Notes: generated from the letters alone by a model not told the origin. 64,000 bases of DNA from Prado023 sp963798745 (GCA_963798745.1 CAWCUF010000007.1:186001-250000); one strand, 5' to 3'. Shown: positions 40,651-54,158, numbered from the stretch's first letter. Program-made: numbers and translations.

Positions 40651-41496
40651 CTAGGCGAAGGACGCCGAGACGGCCGCGTGGTCGCTCCAGCGCTCGGCGT
40701 AGGTCGGGGCCTTGTGCACGGTGACCCCGGTGGCCCGCGCGGCCATCACGGGGGAGGCCAGGACGGCGTCGATCCGCCAGCCGCCGTCGGTGTCGAAACC
40801 GCGCCCGCGCCAGGACCACCAGGTGTAGGGCCCCGGACCGTGGCCACCGAAGCGGCGGCCCAGGTCACTCCAGCCCAGGCCGTCGGGGGCGGGGCCGTAC
40901 CAGCGGTCCAGGTGCGCCCGCTCGGACTCGAGGAAGCCCGCCCGGCCGCGGTTGCCCCGCCAGTTCTTGATGTCGTGCGGGCCGTGCGCCACGTTGAGAT
41001 CGCCGCACACCAGGGCGGGCTCGTGGCTGTGGTCGGCCAGCCACGCGCCGATCGCCGTGAGGAACCGGTCCTTCTCCGCCGCCCGCTCGCCCTCGGCCTC
41101 GCCGGTGTGCACGTACACGCTGGCGACCCGGACCGCCGCTCCGCCCCCGGGATCCGCGACGAGCGCCTCGACCCAGCGGCCCTGGTCGGCGAACTCCGCC
41201 GGGCCGATCCCGATCTGGACCCCGGTCAGCGGGGTCCGGCTGAGCAGCGCGACGCCCGCGTGCCCGGCCCGGGCCCCGTCGGCCAGGGCCAGGTGCCAGT
41301 CAGCCAGGCCTGCCGCGCCGAGGGCCGCAGCGACCTGGTCCGGGGTCGCGCGCACCTCCTGCAGGCACAGGACTTCTGCCCTGCACCCGGCCAGCCAGGC
41401 CAGCCCGCCCCGGCGCAGGGCCGCCCGGATCCCGTTGACGTTGGCCGTCACCACCCCCAGCGCCGCAGCCGCAGCCGGTGCCGGGCGCCGGGTCAC
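40651..41496 (-). CDS. xth: Exodeoxyribonuclease III-type DNA repair nuclease
   Basis: The 281-residue enzyme belongs to the endonuclease/exonuclease/phosphatase fold. It has VTANVNGIRAALR, the catalytic LCLQEVRA (Glu), CGDLNVAH (Asp/Asn) and the terminal WSDHAAV (Asp-His). It should cut abasic sites and trim 3' ends. The GTG start overlaps the stop of the lysine-rich protein upstream (GTGA). It converges on icd over a 167-bp gap that has no gene. Confidence 0.94.
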   Translation of the reverse strand: MTRRPAPAAAAALGVVTANVNGIRAALRRGGLAWLAGCRAEVLCLQEVRATPDQVAAALGAAGLADWHLALADGARAGHAGVALLSRTPLTGVQIGIGPAEFADQGRWVEALVADPGGGAAVRVASVYVHTGEAEGERAAEKDRFLTAIGAWLADHSHEPALVCGDLNVAHGPHDIKNWRGNRGRAGFLESERAHLDRWYGPAPDGLGWSDLGRRFGGHGPGPYTWWSWRGRGFDTDGGWRIDAVLASPVMAARATGVTVHKAPTYAERWSDHAAVSASFA

Positions 41497-42791
41497 CGGG
41501 GCCGAACGCCGTTGAGGAACGGCAGGAGCCCGGCAGCGGGCCTGGTGGCGGTGCGCATCATCACCCCGGGCAGGGTCTTCTCCAGGGCGCTGGGCAGTTG
41601 GCGCAGCAGCAGGCCGGCCATCAACTCGTCGAGGCGCTCCTGGGTCTCCAGGTCGGCCACTGCGTCGAGCATCGTGGGCAGCACGACCGCCAGGACCTCC
41701 TCAGCGGCCTCCTGCATGGCCGTGACGGTCATCTGGCGCATTGCCTCGCTGGCCGCAGCCTGGGTGATCGCCTCGCTGAAGGCCGTGCCCAGGGCCTCGG
41801 TGCGCTCGGTGCGCACCGAGCGACCGCGCTGGGCCAGGGCAGCGAGTCGTTCGTCGGCCTTCTGGTTGGCGATCTGGGGGGACAGCGCCCGGACCACGTC
41901 GACCGCCCGCATCGAGGCCTCGGTGGCCAGCGCCACGGCTCGTGCGCCGATCCGCCACGACCGTTCGGCGATCACGACGAGGGCACCCAGGGCGACGTCG
42001 TCCATCGGGGGCAGCGTGGGTCGGGCGACCAGGGTCGTGGCGGGTGGGCTGGCGACGGTCGATGCGCTGGCTAGCGCGGAGCGCTCGGTACCGGCCCTGC
42101 GCCGGGTTGGGGTCGGTGCGGCCGGCTGGGACCGGTCCGCTGCGTCGACCGGCTCCGACCCGCCGGTCTGCTCCTGCGGCTGCGCCGGCTGGGCTTCGCG
42201 CGGTTCGGGCTCGGGTGCGACGAACTCGCCCACCTGCGCGGCGAGCAGGGCCCCGACCGCGGAGTGACCGGCGCTCAGGCGGTCCGCGCGACCACCGAGG
42301 GCGGCCGCCGCAGCGGCCGCTGCCGGGCTGGTGGCCGGTTGCGCGGGGGCGCTGCGGGCGGCCCGTTCGCGAGCGGTCCCCGAGCGCGTCACGGTGCGGC
42401 GGGGTCGCTGCTCGATCTGGCCCGGGCCGGGGGACTGCACGGTCGCCGATTCGGCCGGGGCCGACCGGGTCGCGGTCGGCTTCTTCGCGGTCGGCTTCCG
42501 CGCTGCTGGCTTCTGCGCGGCTGGCCCCTGCGCGGCTGGCGTGCCCACCGGTGCCTTCCCCGCTGCCTTCCGCGCAGCCGGCTGCTTGGCGGCCGCTCTG
42601 CGCACGGCGGGCTTCTTCGCGGCGGTCGCCTTCTTCGCTGACGTGCCGCTCGGCGACCCCGGCGCGGTCCCAGTGCGTGTGCTGGCCTGTGTGAGCGGCC
42701 GGTCTGGGGGGCCCGCAGGTCCGGGGGAGCCCCCAGCCCCGGCGCCTGATGCGCCCTTCGGCGTCGGCCCGCCGGGTTGCTCTGCACTCAT
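41493..42791 (-). CDS. Histone H1-like lysine/alanine/proline-rich protein with a conserved helical C-terminus
   Basis: The 432-residue protein has a long disordered N-terminal part (1-230) rich in Ala, Lys and Pro, with KKPAVRR, KKPTAKKP-like and ARKPTAKK repeats resembling eukaryotic histone H1 tails and bacterial H1-like DNA-binding proteins. The last 180 residues are predicted to be amphipathic helices. No enzyme motif was seen. It is translationally coupled to exonuclease III, so a DNA-associated role is a fair guess. ATG 42791 lies 6 nt after TACCGT on the minus strand. Confidence 0.7.
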   Translation of the reverse strand: MSAEQPGGPTPKGASGAGAGGSPGPAGPPDRPLTQASTRTGTAPGSPSGTSAKKATAAKKPAVRRAAAKQPAARKAAGKAPVGTPAAQGPAAQKPAARKPTAKKPTATRSAPAESATVQSPGPGQIEQRPRRTVTRSGTARERAARSAPAQPATSPAAAAAAAALGGRADRLSAGHSAVGALLAAQVGEFVAPEPEPREAQPAQPQEQTGGSEPVDAADRSQPAAPTPTRRRAGTERSALASASTVASPPATTLVARPTLPPMDDVALGALVVIAERSWRIGARAVALATEASMRAVDVVRALSPQIANQKADERLAALAQRGRSVRTERTEALGTAFSEAITQAAASEAMRQMTVTAMQEAAEEVLAVVLPTMLDAVADLETQERLDELMAGLLLRQLPSALEKTLPGVMMRTATRPAAGLLPFLNGVRPR

Positions 42792-42874
42792 GCGTCAACG
42801 GTACGCGGTACGGGCCGGGTGCCGACAATCCACACCGGCCCGCCACAGCGGGTTGGGGTACATTCGTCGCCACT

Positions 42875-46480
<3,606 letters not shown>

Positions 46481-46498
46481 TCGGTCTCGGGTCGCGGC

Positions 46499-47371
46499 TC
46501 AGTCGTGAGTGCGCGTGCGGGTCCCGAACACGCTGGCCGGCGGCGCGGGGGAGCCCGGGGCGTCTGCGTCCCGGTAGGGCTGCGCCCCGGCGCAGAACTG
46601 CTCGAGGGCGCGGCCGTGCACCAGGCGAGCCGGCCACGGGTCGCTGGCGCAGCGCCGGGTCAGGACGGTCAGGTCCAGGGCGGGGGCCCCAGCGGGTTGG
46701 CCGATCACGATCAGGTTGCCGAAGCGCCGACCGCGCAGGACGCCCGGCTCGGCGGCCAGCGCGACGCGATCGAAGGTGGCAGCGACCCCCGCCACGTAGC
46801 GCCGCGCATAGGCCAGCGTTCCCTCGTCGGCGATGTTGGCCACCAGGGTCCCGGTGGGCCCGAGCACCCGATGGACGTGGCCGAACGCCTCGATCGAGGT
46901 GAGGTCCCCCGGTGTCCGGGCACTGGCGAACACATCCAGGATGACCAGATCCGCCGAGGCATCGGGCAGCGACTCCAGCGCGGTGCGGGCATCGGCGCTG
47001 CGCACGCGGATCTGATTGGTTCGTGGCCATGGCAGGGCGCTGCGGACCAGGTCCACGAGGGCGGCGTCGTGCTCGATGACCAGGTTGCGGCTGCGCGGCC
47101 GGGTCGTGCTGAGGTAGCGGGCCAGGGTCATCGCTCCGCCGCCGAGATGCACCGCGCGCAGCGGTCCGCCCGGCAGCAGGTCGATCACGTGTCCGATCCG
47201 GCGCATGTACTCGAAGACCAGCCGGTCGGGACGGGCCAGGTCGACGTGCGACTGCTGGGTGCCGTCCAGCAGCAGGATCCAGCCCTCGCGCAGGTCGGCA
47301 TCAGGCACCAACTCGGCCACGCCGAAGGCGACCGGATGCCGCGAGGTGTCGCGCAGCGTCCGCCGTCCCAT
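46499..47371 (-). CDS. Spermidine synthase-like methyltransferase-fold protein
   Basis: The 290-residue protein has the nucleotide-binding Rossmann pattern of polyamine synthases: VHLGGGAMTLARYL, VIEHDAALVDLVR with the acidic residue, and DLVILDVFA. The aminopropyltransferase catalytic Asp environment is not clear, so it may be a spermidine-synthase relative of other function, common in actinobacteria. ATG 47371 is chosen because GACAAT (plus-strand ATTGTC, 47379-47384) lies 7 nt upstream, the same layout as trpS. Confidence 0.85.
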   Translation of the reverse strand: MGRRTLRDTSRHPVAFGVAELVPDADLREGWILLLDGTQQSHVDLARPDRLVFEYMRRIGHVIDLLPGGPLRAVHLGGGAMTLARYLSTTRPRSRNLVIEHDAALVDLVRSALPWPRTNQIRVRSADARTALESLPDASADLVILDVFASARTPGDLTSIEAFGHVHRVLGPTGTLVANIADEGTLAYARRYVAGVAATFDRVALAAEPGVLRGRRFGNLIVIGQPAGAPALDLTVLTRRCASDPWPARLVHGRALEQFCAGAQPYRDADAPGSPAPPASVFGTRTRTHD

Positions 47372-47471
47372 GTCCGCCATTGTCCCCCGCCCGGTCCCCG
47401 GCGGCAGGCCTGCGACCGTTCGCCAGTGCCCGTGGGGCATGGGAATATCGAGTCCGACAGTGATTGTTCAG

Positions 47472-47487
47472 ATACCTACCGGGGTAT
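47472..47487 (+). promoter_or_regulatory. CsoR-like inverted repeat upstream of thioredoxin
   Basis: ATACCTACCGGGGTAT has ATACC and GGTAT arms and resembles operators of the copper sensor CsoR, which typically have GC-rich cores between TACC and GGTA. It lies 41 bp before the thioredoxin ATG and overlaps a possible -10 (TATAGA, 47485-47490). Copper control is inferred from the motif. Confidence 0.45.
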
Positions 47488-47528
47488 AGAGCCCCTGACC
47501 GACGACCCCACACGCAAGGGAATGCGCC

Positions 47529-47900
47529 ATGGCAACCACGACCCTGACCGCCGCCGACTTCGAGTCCACCGTCCTCGAGAACGACATCGTGCTGGTCGAC
47601 TTCTGGGCCGCGTGGTGCGGCCCGTGCCGCAACTTCGCCCCCGTCTTCGAGTCCGCCTCGCAGGCCCACACCGACGTCGTGTTCGGCAAGGTGGACACCG
47701 AGGCCGAGCAGTCGCTGGCCTCGGCCGCGCAGATCACCTCGATCCCGACGCTGATGGCCTTCCGCGAGGGCGTGCTGGTCTTCGCCCAGCCGGGCGCCCT
47801 GCCGGCCCCGGCCCTCGAGCAGGTCATCGAGGCCGTCCGCGGCCTCGACATGGAGCAGGTCCGTAGCGAAATCGCCGCCCAGAAGGGCGATTCGCAGTAA
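47529..47900 (+). CDS. Thioredoxin
   Basis: The 123-residue protein has the active site WCGPC with Cys30 and Cys33, the conserved DFWAAW strand and the cis-proline segment SIPTLMAFREG. It would reduce disulfides in the cytoplasm. AAGGGA precedes the ATG by about 8 nt. The gene is alone, bounded upstream by a CsoR-like site and downstream by a strong hairpin, so it may respond to copper or thiol stress. Confidence 0.95.
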   Translation: MATTTLTAADFESTVLENDIVLVDFWAAWCGPCRNFAPVFESASQAHTDVVFGKVDTEAEQSLASAAQITSIPTLMAFREGVLVFAQPGALPAPALEQVIEAVRGLDMEQVRSEIAAQKGDSQ

Positions 47901-47977
47901 CGTCAGCCTCGCCCGGACCGCACCGGTTCGGGCGGATCGTCCCCGACGGCCCCCGACCGGGCCGGGACGACTCTGCA

Positions 47978-48022
47978 CGACGAAGGCTCGCCACCCCTCG
48001 ACCCGGTGACGAGCCTTCGTCG
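47978..48022. terminator. Hairpin between convergent thioredoxin and DUF4349 genes
   Basis: The 13-bp arms 47978-47990 and 48010-48022 are exact reverse complements around a 19-nt loop. It lies between the two convergent stop codons and can serve both transcripts. Confidence 0.6.
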
Positions 48023-48032
48023 CGCTGCGAGG

Positions 48033-49253
48033 TCAGTCCCGTGCGCGGCGGCGGCGCACCCACCAGATGATCGCCGCGGCCAGCAGCAGCGGCGAGACGA
48101 TCACCAGCGCGTGTCCCAGCCAGCTCCAGAACTGGGCCAGGCCCTCGGTGAACGACTCCCACCAGGACTGCTGTGGGTTCGGGTCGACCGTGCCCCGCGC
48201 ATCTTCGGGGCTCATCAGCGCCAGGCTGATCCCCGACATCGAGGTCTGGTTGGCCAGGTCGCGCTGCTGGGCGCGCAGCGAGTCGAGCTCGGACTGGCGC
48301 TCGGCGATGGCTGCTTCGAGCTTGATCACGTCCGAGACGCCCGTGGCCTGGTCCATCAGCGCGGTCAGCCGGTCCAGGGAGGTCTCCAGCGCCTTGATCC
48401 GGGCATCCACGTCGGTGATCTGGGACCCCACGTCGTAGGCGGACTGCTGCAGTTGAACCACCTCGCCGGTGGCTCGGGCTGCCTCGATCGCCTCGTCGTA
48501 CGAGGCGGCCGGCACCTCGACGCTCAGCCAGATCCCGGGACCCTGCGGGTACCACGGGTAGGGGTAGCTCAGGCCCAGGTCGCCCCGGGACATCATGTCG
48601 GCGCCGTAGGGCATCTCGCCGCCCTCGTTGCCCTGACTGGTCACGGTCTCGGACATGACCCGCCCACCCATGCCCAGCACGGCGGCCACGAACGAGTCGC
48701 GTCCGGCCCGCACGTCGTCGGTGCCCACCAGCATGCTCCCCGAGCGGACCAGGGTCGGATCGACCTGCTGGTCCGCGCCCGGCGCGGACCTGGTCTCGCC
48801 CGCCGCGGTGTCGGCGGCGGACTGCGGTGCCTCGGCGGCCAACCCGCCGTCGGAGTCCTCCCTGGCCGGTCCGTCAGTGATGCCGCCCGAGGCCTGTTCG
48901 GCCACGTCCAGCGCGGCGGAAGAGGACTGGTCCGAACCGGACCCGAGACCCAGGCCGGGCAGCACGCTCGGCACGGCCAGGGCCAACGTCGCGACGCTCG
49001 CGGCCACCAGCAGCGAGCCCTGCCAGTGCCGGCTCAGGAACGAGCGCCGGGGCGGCCTGGCCGCTCCAGCGGCGGGGTCGCCTGCGGCGCCGAGGCGGTC
49101 CGTGGGCTCGGCCACGTCCACCAGGACCCGATCGAGCAGGCTCGGGCGGACCGACGCCTGGACGCCGGCCTCGGGGTCGGCGTCGGCCAGCAGCGCACGC
49201 AGCGCGTCATCGGTGTGGTCCCGGGTGCTCCGGGGAGTGTCCTGGGTGTTCAT
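48033..49253 (-). CDS. DUF4349 membrane protein, possible regulator of the upstream sigma factor
   Basis: The 406-residue protein has a cytoplasmic N-terminal part (about 1-75) with a short helical region, a membrane helix (about 78-98), a long extracellular part with the DUF4349 domain containing a predicted coiled coil (about 275-345), and a C-terminal helix (about 375-400) followed by a basic tail. GAGGAA precedes the ATG, which overlaps the sigma-factor stop by 4 nt. The membrane topology and coupling are those of an anti-sigma factor or its sensor, but the cytoplasmic part has no recognised anti-sigma motif. Confidence 0.82.
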   Translation of the reverse strand: MNTQDTPRSTRDHTDDALRALLADADPEAGVQASVRPSLLDRVLVDVAEPTDRLGAAGDPAAGAARPPRRSFLSRHWQGSLLVAASVATLALAVPSVLPGLGLGSGSDQSSSAALDVAEQASGGITDGPAREDSDGGLAAEAPQSAADTAAGETRSAPGADQQVDPTLVRSGSMLVGTDDVRAGRDSFVAAVLGMGGRVMSETVTSQGNEGGEMPYGADMMSRGDLGLSYPYPWYPQGPGIWLSVEVPAASYDEAIEAARATGEVVQLQQSAYDVGSQITDVDARIKALETSLDRLTALMDQATGVSDVIKLEAAIAERQSELDSLRAQQRDLANQTSMSGISLALMSPEDARGTVDPNPQQSWWESFTEGLAQFWSWLGHALVIVSPLLLAAAIIWWVRRRRARD

Positions 49254-49888
49254 GATTCCTCCGAGCCGGTGGCTGGGTGCTCGTGCTGGTGTGGTCCCTG
49301 GGCGGCGGGGGGCGGCGCCCCGGGGGAGGGTGCGCCGGTGGCCCCCTCGACCGCGGGCCCGGTCACGCCGCGTCCGACCAGGGCGGCCCGCAACCGGGCA
49401 CGCGCCCGGTGCATCCGGGTCCTGGCGGTGCCCGGGGAGCAGCCGAGCACCGCCGCGATCTCGGCGGGCTCCAACTGCTCCCACGCCCACAGCCGCAGCA
49501 GCTCGGCATCGGACTCGGCCAGGTCGTCGAGGGCTGCGCAGACCACGTCGTGCGCTGGGTTGGCCTGCACCACGGCGTCCTCCGGGTTGGGCCCACCGTC
49601 GTGCAACGGACGGACCGTGGCCAGCCGCGCACCGAGGCGGGTGCGTCGCGACTCCGAGCGGATCACATGCGCGATCACGTTCCCTGCGGTGGCGTACAGC
49701 CACGGCAACGCCTCGGCGGGCACGATGTCGCGGCGACGCCAGGCGGTGGCGAACACCTCGACGACCACGTCCTCGGCGTCCTCGGCGCTGTCCACGCGCC
49801 GACGGGCGTAGGCGAGCACGGCCGCGCTGTGCCGGCCGAACAGGTCGGTCAGCCACGTCTCGTCGGGCTGGGCGGGATCGTTGCTCAC
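49250..49888 (-). CDS. ECF sigma factor
   Basis: The 212-residue protein has sigma region 2 (about 15-85, with EDAEDVVVEVFATAWRR) and region 4 (about 115-170, with LAESDAELLRLWAWEQLEPAEIA as core), then a Pro/His-rich tail of about 35 residues. It lacks the long C-terminal SnoaL domain of some ECF groups. The GTG start lies 6 nt after GAACAT. It is coupled to the DUF4349 membrane protein and probably directs genes for an envelope signal. Confidence 0.9.
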   Translation of the reverse strand: MSNDPAQPDETWLTDLFGRHSAAVLAYARRRVDSAEDAEDVVVEVFATAWRRRDIVPAEALPWLYATAGNVIAHVIRSESRRTRLGARLATVRPLHDGGPNPEDAVVQANPAHDVVCAALDDLAESDAELLRLWAWEQLEPAEIAAVLGCSPGTARTRMHRARARLRAALVGRGVTGPAVEGATGAPSPGAPPPAAQGPHQHEHPATGSEES

Positions 49889-49952
49889 ACCCCTATGTTC
49901 CCGGCAGGGGGCCGGGTGTTACAGGGCCGCGCGGCCTGCAGTCGCCGGCTTT

Positions 49953-51590
49953 CTACTCGAGGGCCTCGGAGACCACCTCGCGGGCCTCGGCCTGGATCCG
50001 GGCCAGGTGCTCGGCGCCCAGGAACGACTCGGCGTAGATCTTGTACACGTCCTCAGTGCCCGAGGGGCGCGCGGCGAACCAGCCGTTCTCGGTGGTCACC
50101 TTCAACCCCCCGATCTTCGCGCCGTTGCCCGGGGCCTCGGTCAGCTTCGCGGTGATCGACTCACCGGCCAGCTCGGTGGCCCGGACCTGGTCGGGGGACA
50201 GGTCGGCGAGCTTGGCCTTCTCCTGCCGGCTGGCCGGGGCGTCCACCCGGGCGTAGGCCGGCGCGCCGAACCGATCGGTCAGGTCCGCGTAGTGCTCGGA
50301 GGGGTCGCGGCCGGTCACGGCAGTGATCTCCGCGGACAGCAGGGTGAGCAGCACGCCGTCCTTGTCGGTGGTCCACACGGTGCCGTCCTTGCGCAGGAAC
50401 GAGGCACCGGCCGACTCCTCGCCGCCGAAGCCGAACGAGCCGTCCACCAGCCCGGGCACGAACCACTTGAACCCGACCGGGACCTCCACGAGCCGCCGGC
50501 CCAGGTCAGCGGCGACCCGGTCGATCATCGAGGAGCTGACCAGGGTCTTGCCCACGGCCGCATCGGCCCGCCAGCCGGGCCGGTTGGCGTAGAGGTACCC
50601 GATCGCCACGGCCAGGTAGTGGTTCGGGTTCATCAGCCCAGCGCCCGGCGTGACGATGCCGTGCCGGTCGGCGTCGGCGTCGTTGCCGAAGGCCACCTGG
50701 AACTGGTCCTTGAGGTTGACCAGGCTGGCCATCGCGAACGGCGACGAGCAGTCCATGCGGATCTTGCCGTCCCAGTCCAGGGTCATGAACCGCCAGGTCG
50801 GGTCGACCTTGGGATTCACCACGGTCAGGTCCAGGCCGTGCATCTCGGCGATGTAGCCGTAGTAGTCCACCGCGGCCCCGCCCATCGGGTCCGCACCCAG
50901 GCGCACGCCGGCCGCACGCACCGCCTCGAGGTCCAGGACGCTGGGCAGGTCCTTGGCGTACTCGTGGAGGAAGTCGTAGCGGCTCGTGCTCGGCCTGGCC
51001 AGCGCGGTGTGCAGCGGGATCCGCTTCACCCCGGACATGCCGGCGGCGATTATCGCGTTGGCGCGGTCCTGGATCCAGCCGGTGGCCTCGCTGCTGGCCG
51101 GCCCGCCATCGGTCGGGTTGTACTTGAACCCGCCGTCCGGGGGCGGGTTGTGCGAGGGGGTCACGACGATCCCGTCGGCCAGGCCCGTGGTGCGGTCACG
51201 GTTGTGGGCCAGGATCGCGTGACTCAGCGCCGGGGTGGGGGTGTAGGCGTCGCGGGCGTCGATGCGCACGATCACGTCGTTGGCGGCCAGGACCTCCAGC
51301 GCCGAGGTCCAGGCCGGCTCCGAGAGCCCGTGGGTGTCCTTGACCAGGAACAGTGGGCCGTTGGTGCCCTGTGCCTTGCGGTACTCCACGATCGCCTGGG
51401 TGGTGGCCAGGATGTGGAACTCGTTGAACGAGGTCCGCAGGCTCGACCCGCGGTGCCCCGAGGTGCCGAAGCTGACCTGCTGGTCGATGTTGTCCGGATC
51501 GGGCTGCTCGGCGTAGTAGGCGGTGATCAGCTTGGCGACGTCGACGAGGTCGCTGTCCTGGGCCGGCTGCCCGGCGCGCTCGTGTGTCAT
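49953..51590 (-). CDS. pgm: Phosphoglucomutase (alpha-D-glucose phosphate-specific)
   Basis: The 545-residue enzyme interconverts glucose-1- and glucose-6-phosphate. It has the phosphoserine loop [13 protein letters not shown], the metal loop [10 protein letters not shown], the sugar loop GGEESAGAS and the phosphate loop [16 protein letters not shown]. Length matches the bacterial Pgm family. GAGGAG precedes the ATG at 51590 by 7 nt; the longer upstream frame has no domain. Confidence 0.96.
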   Translation of the reverse strand: MTHERAGQPAQDSDLVDVAKLITAYYAEQPDPDNIDQQVSFGTSGHRGSSLRTSFNEFHILATTQAIVEYRKAQGTNGPLFLVKDTHGLSEPAWTSALEVLAANDVIVRIDARDAYTPTPALSHAILAHNRDRTTGLADGIVVTPSHNPPPDGGFKYNPTDGGPASSEATGWIQDRANAIIAAGMSGVKRIPLHTALARPSTSRYDFLHEYAKDLPSVLDLEAVRAAGVRLGADPMGGAAVDYYGYIAEMHGLDLTVVNPKVDPTWRFMTLDWDGKIRMDCSSPFAMASLVNLKDQFQVAFGNDADADRHGIVTPGAGLMNPNHYLAVAIGYLYANRPGWRADAAVGKTLVSSSMIDRVAADLGRRLVEVPVGFKWFVPGLVDGSFGFGGEESAGASFLRKDGTVWTTDKDGVLLTLLSAEITAVTGRDPSEHYADLTDRFGAPAYARVDAPASRQEKAKLADLSPDQVRATELAGESITAKLTEAPGNGAKIGGLKVTTENGWFAARPSGTEDVYKIYAESFLGAEHLARIQAEAREVVSEALE

Positions 51591-51760
51591 GGCATCTCCT
51601 CTAGGGCTCTGCGGGACGTTCGTGCTCCTGGCGACAGCCGGTCGCTGCCTCGGGCCAGCGTATTGAGCCCGACCGTCTGGGGCGCGGTGAGCGCTGCCGG
51701 GACACGGCGCGTGCGTGCCGATCGGGCCCGGCTGGCCGGATCGCGTGGCATCATGTGCCG

Positions 51761-52948
51761 GTGACCGGCTCGACCCTCTATCGGCGGCTGCCCAATGGCT
51801 CGTGGGCCGCCGAGCGCGAGGATGCTCCCGGGGCCCAGGACCAGGCAGGTGCTGCGGCGGCCGTCGCTGCCGCGTCCGGTCAGGCGCCGCTCGGGGCTGC
51901 CCCCGCAGGTCCGCCGCCCCCCGGACCGCCGCCCGTCCCCGCACAGCCGGCTGCGGCCAAGCCTCGGCGCCGCTGGGGCCCGCTGCGGATCCTGCGCTGG
52001 GCGGTCCTTGCCTACGTGGTGTGGCTGGTGTTCCTGGTCGGGTATGCGGCGCTCACGATGGACAAGATCGACGCCCTCTCACCGGCCCCGATCGCGCAGA
52101 CCGACGGCACGGTCTGGCTGATGGTCGGCTCCGACAGCCGCGAGGGGCTGACCAAGAAGGAGCAGCGCGAGCTGCGCACCGGCGACACCGAGGGCCAGCG
52201 CACCGACACGATCATGATCGTCCACCAGCAGTTGGGCCAATCCCCCACGCTGGTCTCGATCCCGCGCGACTCGTGGGTCACCATCCCGGCGCACACCGCC
52301 TCCGATGGCACCGCGGTCCCCGATCGCGGGGGCAAGATCAACTCGGCGTTCGCCTTCGGTGGCGCGCCGCTGCTCAGCCAGACGATCGAGTACAACACCG
52401 GCCTGCACGTGGACCACTACATGGAGGTCGGGTTCGGCGGGATCGTCGATCTGACCAACTCCGTCGGCGGCATCGAGGCATGCTTCGACGAGTCGATCAC
52501 CGACCAGAACAGCGGTCTGGACGTCCAGGCCGGTTGCCAGACCCTCGACGGCGCGCAGTCGCTGGCCTGGGTGCGGATGCGCTACGCCGACCCGAAGGGC
52601 GACCTCGGCCGGATCGAGCGCCAGCAGCAGTACATGTCGGGCATGGTCGGTCAGATCCTGAACTGGCAGACCCTGCTCAACCCGGTCCGGCAGTGGGGGA
52701 TCGTGAACGCCGCCGTCGGTGCGCTGACCGTCGACGAGCGCACCGGGCTGTTCGACCTGGGCCGGTTCGGCTTCGGGGCCGGCCGACTGGCCTCCGGCAG
52801 CGGCGAGGTGACCACGGTCCCGATCGACGACACCGACCACTGGGAAGCCGGTCAGTGGGTCATCAAGTGGGACCCGGCTCAGTCCGCCGAGCTGTTCGGC
52901 TCGATGGGTGCACAGACCGCACCCGCCTCGCTGGCGCCCACGGGCTAG
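51761..52948 (+). CDS. LytR-CpsA-Psr (LCP) cell-wall glycopolymer ligase
   Basis: The 395-residue protein has a Pro/Ala-rich cytoplasmic start, one helix (about 84-105) and an extracytoplasmic LCP domain. The core residues are present: [26 protein letters not shown] and the later [20 protein letters not shown] with catalytic arginines. LCP enzymes attach teichoic acid-like or arabinogalactan polymers to peptidoglycan. GTG 51761 lies 6 nt after CATCAT; GTG 51755 is an alternative. Confidence 0.93.
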   Translation: MTGSTLYRRLPNGSWAAEREDAPGAQDQAGAAAAVAAASGQAPLGAAPAGPPPPGPPPVPAQPAAAKPRRRWGPLRILRWAVLAYVVWLVFLVGYAALTMDKIDALSPAPIAQTDGTVWLMVGSDSREGLTKKEQRELRTGDTEGQRTDTIMIVHQQLGQSPTLVSIPRDSWVTIPAHTASDGTAVPDRGGKINSAFAFGGAPLLSQTIEYNTGLHVDHYMEVGFGGIVDLTNSVGGIEACFDESITDQNSGLDVQAGCQTLDGAQSLAWVRMRYADPKGDLGRIERQQQYMSGMVGQILNWQTLLNPVRQWGIVNAAVGALTVDERTGLFDLGRFGFGAGRLASGSGEVTTVPIDDTDHWEAGQWVIKWDPAQSAELFGSMGAQTAPASLAPTG

Positions 52949-53112
52949 GGCGCCCTCGCGCCGTCGAGGCTCATCCTGCCGGCGTGGCGAGCGGGCGGTG
53001 CTGATCACCGGGCGGGCCTCGCGGTCGCGGCGGGCGGTTGCGGGTTCGGCGCCCCGGTACGCTTGACCCCAGCAATCCCGCCGCTTTCCCGTCGCCCTCC
53101 CAGGAGTCAACC

Positions 53113-53451
53113 GTGGCCCGCGTCGTTGTGGACGTCATGCTCAAGCCCGAGATCCTCGACCCACAGGGCCGGGCGGTGTTCGGGGCGCTGGATCGGCTCG
53201 GCCTGACCGGCGTCGCCTCGGTGCGTCAGGGCAAGCGCTTCGAGATCGAGGTCGAGGGAGAGCTCGACGAGGACCTCGCCGAACGCCTGGACGAATTGGC
53301 CGGATCGCTGCTGAGCAACCCGGTGATCGAGGACTACGAGATCTACGAGGAGCTCGAGCCCGAGGGTGGCTGCGACTGCGGCGACGAGGGCTGCTGTTCC
53401 GACGAGGGACCGGTCGACCTCGAGGCGCCGACTGGGATGGCAAAGCCCTGA
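53113..53451 (+). CDS. purS: Phosphoribosylformylglycinamidine synthase subunit PurS with a Cys-rich tail
   Basis: The 112-residue protein matches PurS over its first 80 residues ([37 protein letters not shown]). It bridges PurL and PurQ. Residues 85-112 form an extra tail with four cysteines (87, 89, 94, 95) among acidic residues, longer than the usual 80-90 residue form. The GTG at 53113 follows AGGAG, so the open frame further upstream is not used. A -10 box TACGCT is at 53058-53063. The stop overlaps the purQ start (TGATG). Confidence 0.93.
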   Translation: MARVVVDVMLKPEILDPQGRAVFGALDRLGLTGVASVRQGKRFEIEVEGELDEDLAERLDELAGSLLSNPVIEDYEIYEELEPEGGCDCGDEGCCSDEGPVDLEAPTGMAKP

Positions 53452-54158
53452 TGCGCATCGGGGTGGTGACCTTCCCCGGGTCCCTGGACGACCGGGACGC
53501 GGCTCGGGCCGTGCGGATCGCCGGCGGCGAGCCGGTGGCGCTGTGGCATGCCGATGCCGACCTGCAGGGCGTGGACGCGGTCGTGCTGCCCGGCGGGTTC
53601 TCCTACGGCGACTACCTGCGCTGCGGGGCGATCAGCCGGTTCGCCCCCGCGATGGGATCGATCATCGACGCCGCCCGCGGCGGCCTGCCGGTGCTGGGCA
53701 TCTGCAACGGCTTCCAGGTGCTGTGCGAGTCGCACCTGTTGCCCGGGGCGCTGACCCGAAACGCCGGTCTGCACTTCGTGTGCCGCGACCAGGAGCTCGA
53801 GATCGCCAACGCGGCCACGCCGTGGACACGCGACTACGAGGCCGGTGAGCGGATCGTCGTCCCCCTGAAGAACGGCGAGGGCCGCTACCAGGCCGATGAC
53901 GCCACGCTCGACGAGCTCGAGGCCGAGGGCCGAGTGATCGCCTACTACGCAGGGCTGAACCCGAACGGCTCGCAGCGCGACATCGCCGGGGTCTGCAACG
54001 CGGCCGGCAACGTGGTCGGGCTGATGCCGCACCCGGAGCACGCAGTCGAATCGCTGACCGGGCCGGGCACGGATGGGCTGGGCTTCTTCACCTCGATCCT
54101 GACCCATCTGGCCGGCACAGGTTCGGTGGCCGGTGCCGCGCAGGGAGCTCACGCATGA
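53451..54158 (+). CDS. purQ: Phosphoribosylformylglycinamidine synthase subunit PurQ
   Basis: The 235-residue class I glutamine amidotransferase supplies ammonia to PurL. It has the nucleophile elbow GICNGFQ and the PHPEHAVE motif with the catalytic His and Glu. The gene overlaps purS and purL by 1 and 4 nt, so the three subunits are translated together. Confidence 0.97.
   Translation: MRIGVVTFPGSLDDRDAARAVRIAGGEPVALWHADADLQGVDAVVLPGGFSYGDYLRCGAISRFAPAMGSIIDAARGGLPVLGICNGFQVLCESHLLPGALTRNAGLHFVCRDQELEIANAATPWTRDYEAGERIVVPLKNGEGRYQADDATLDELEAEGRVIAYYAGLNPNGSQRDIAGVCNAAGNVVGLMPHPEHAVESLTGPGTDGLGFFTSILTHLAGTGSVAGAAQGAHA

Noticed and set aside
42749..42874. N-terminal extension of the CNNM/CorC protein to an ATG at 42749
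   Set aside because: The extension overlaps the divergent gene and lacks a membrane start; GTG 42875 begins directly before the first helix.
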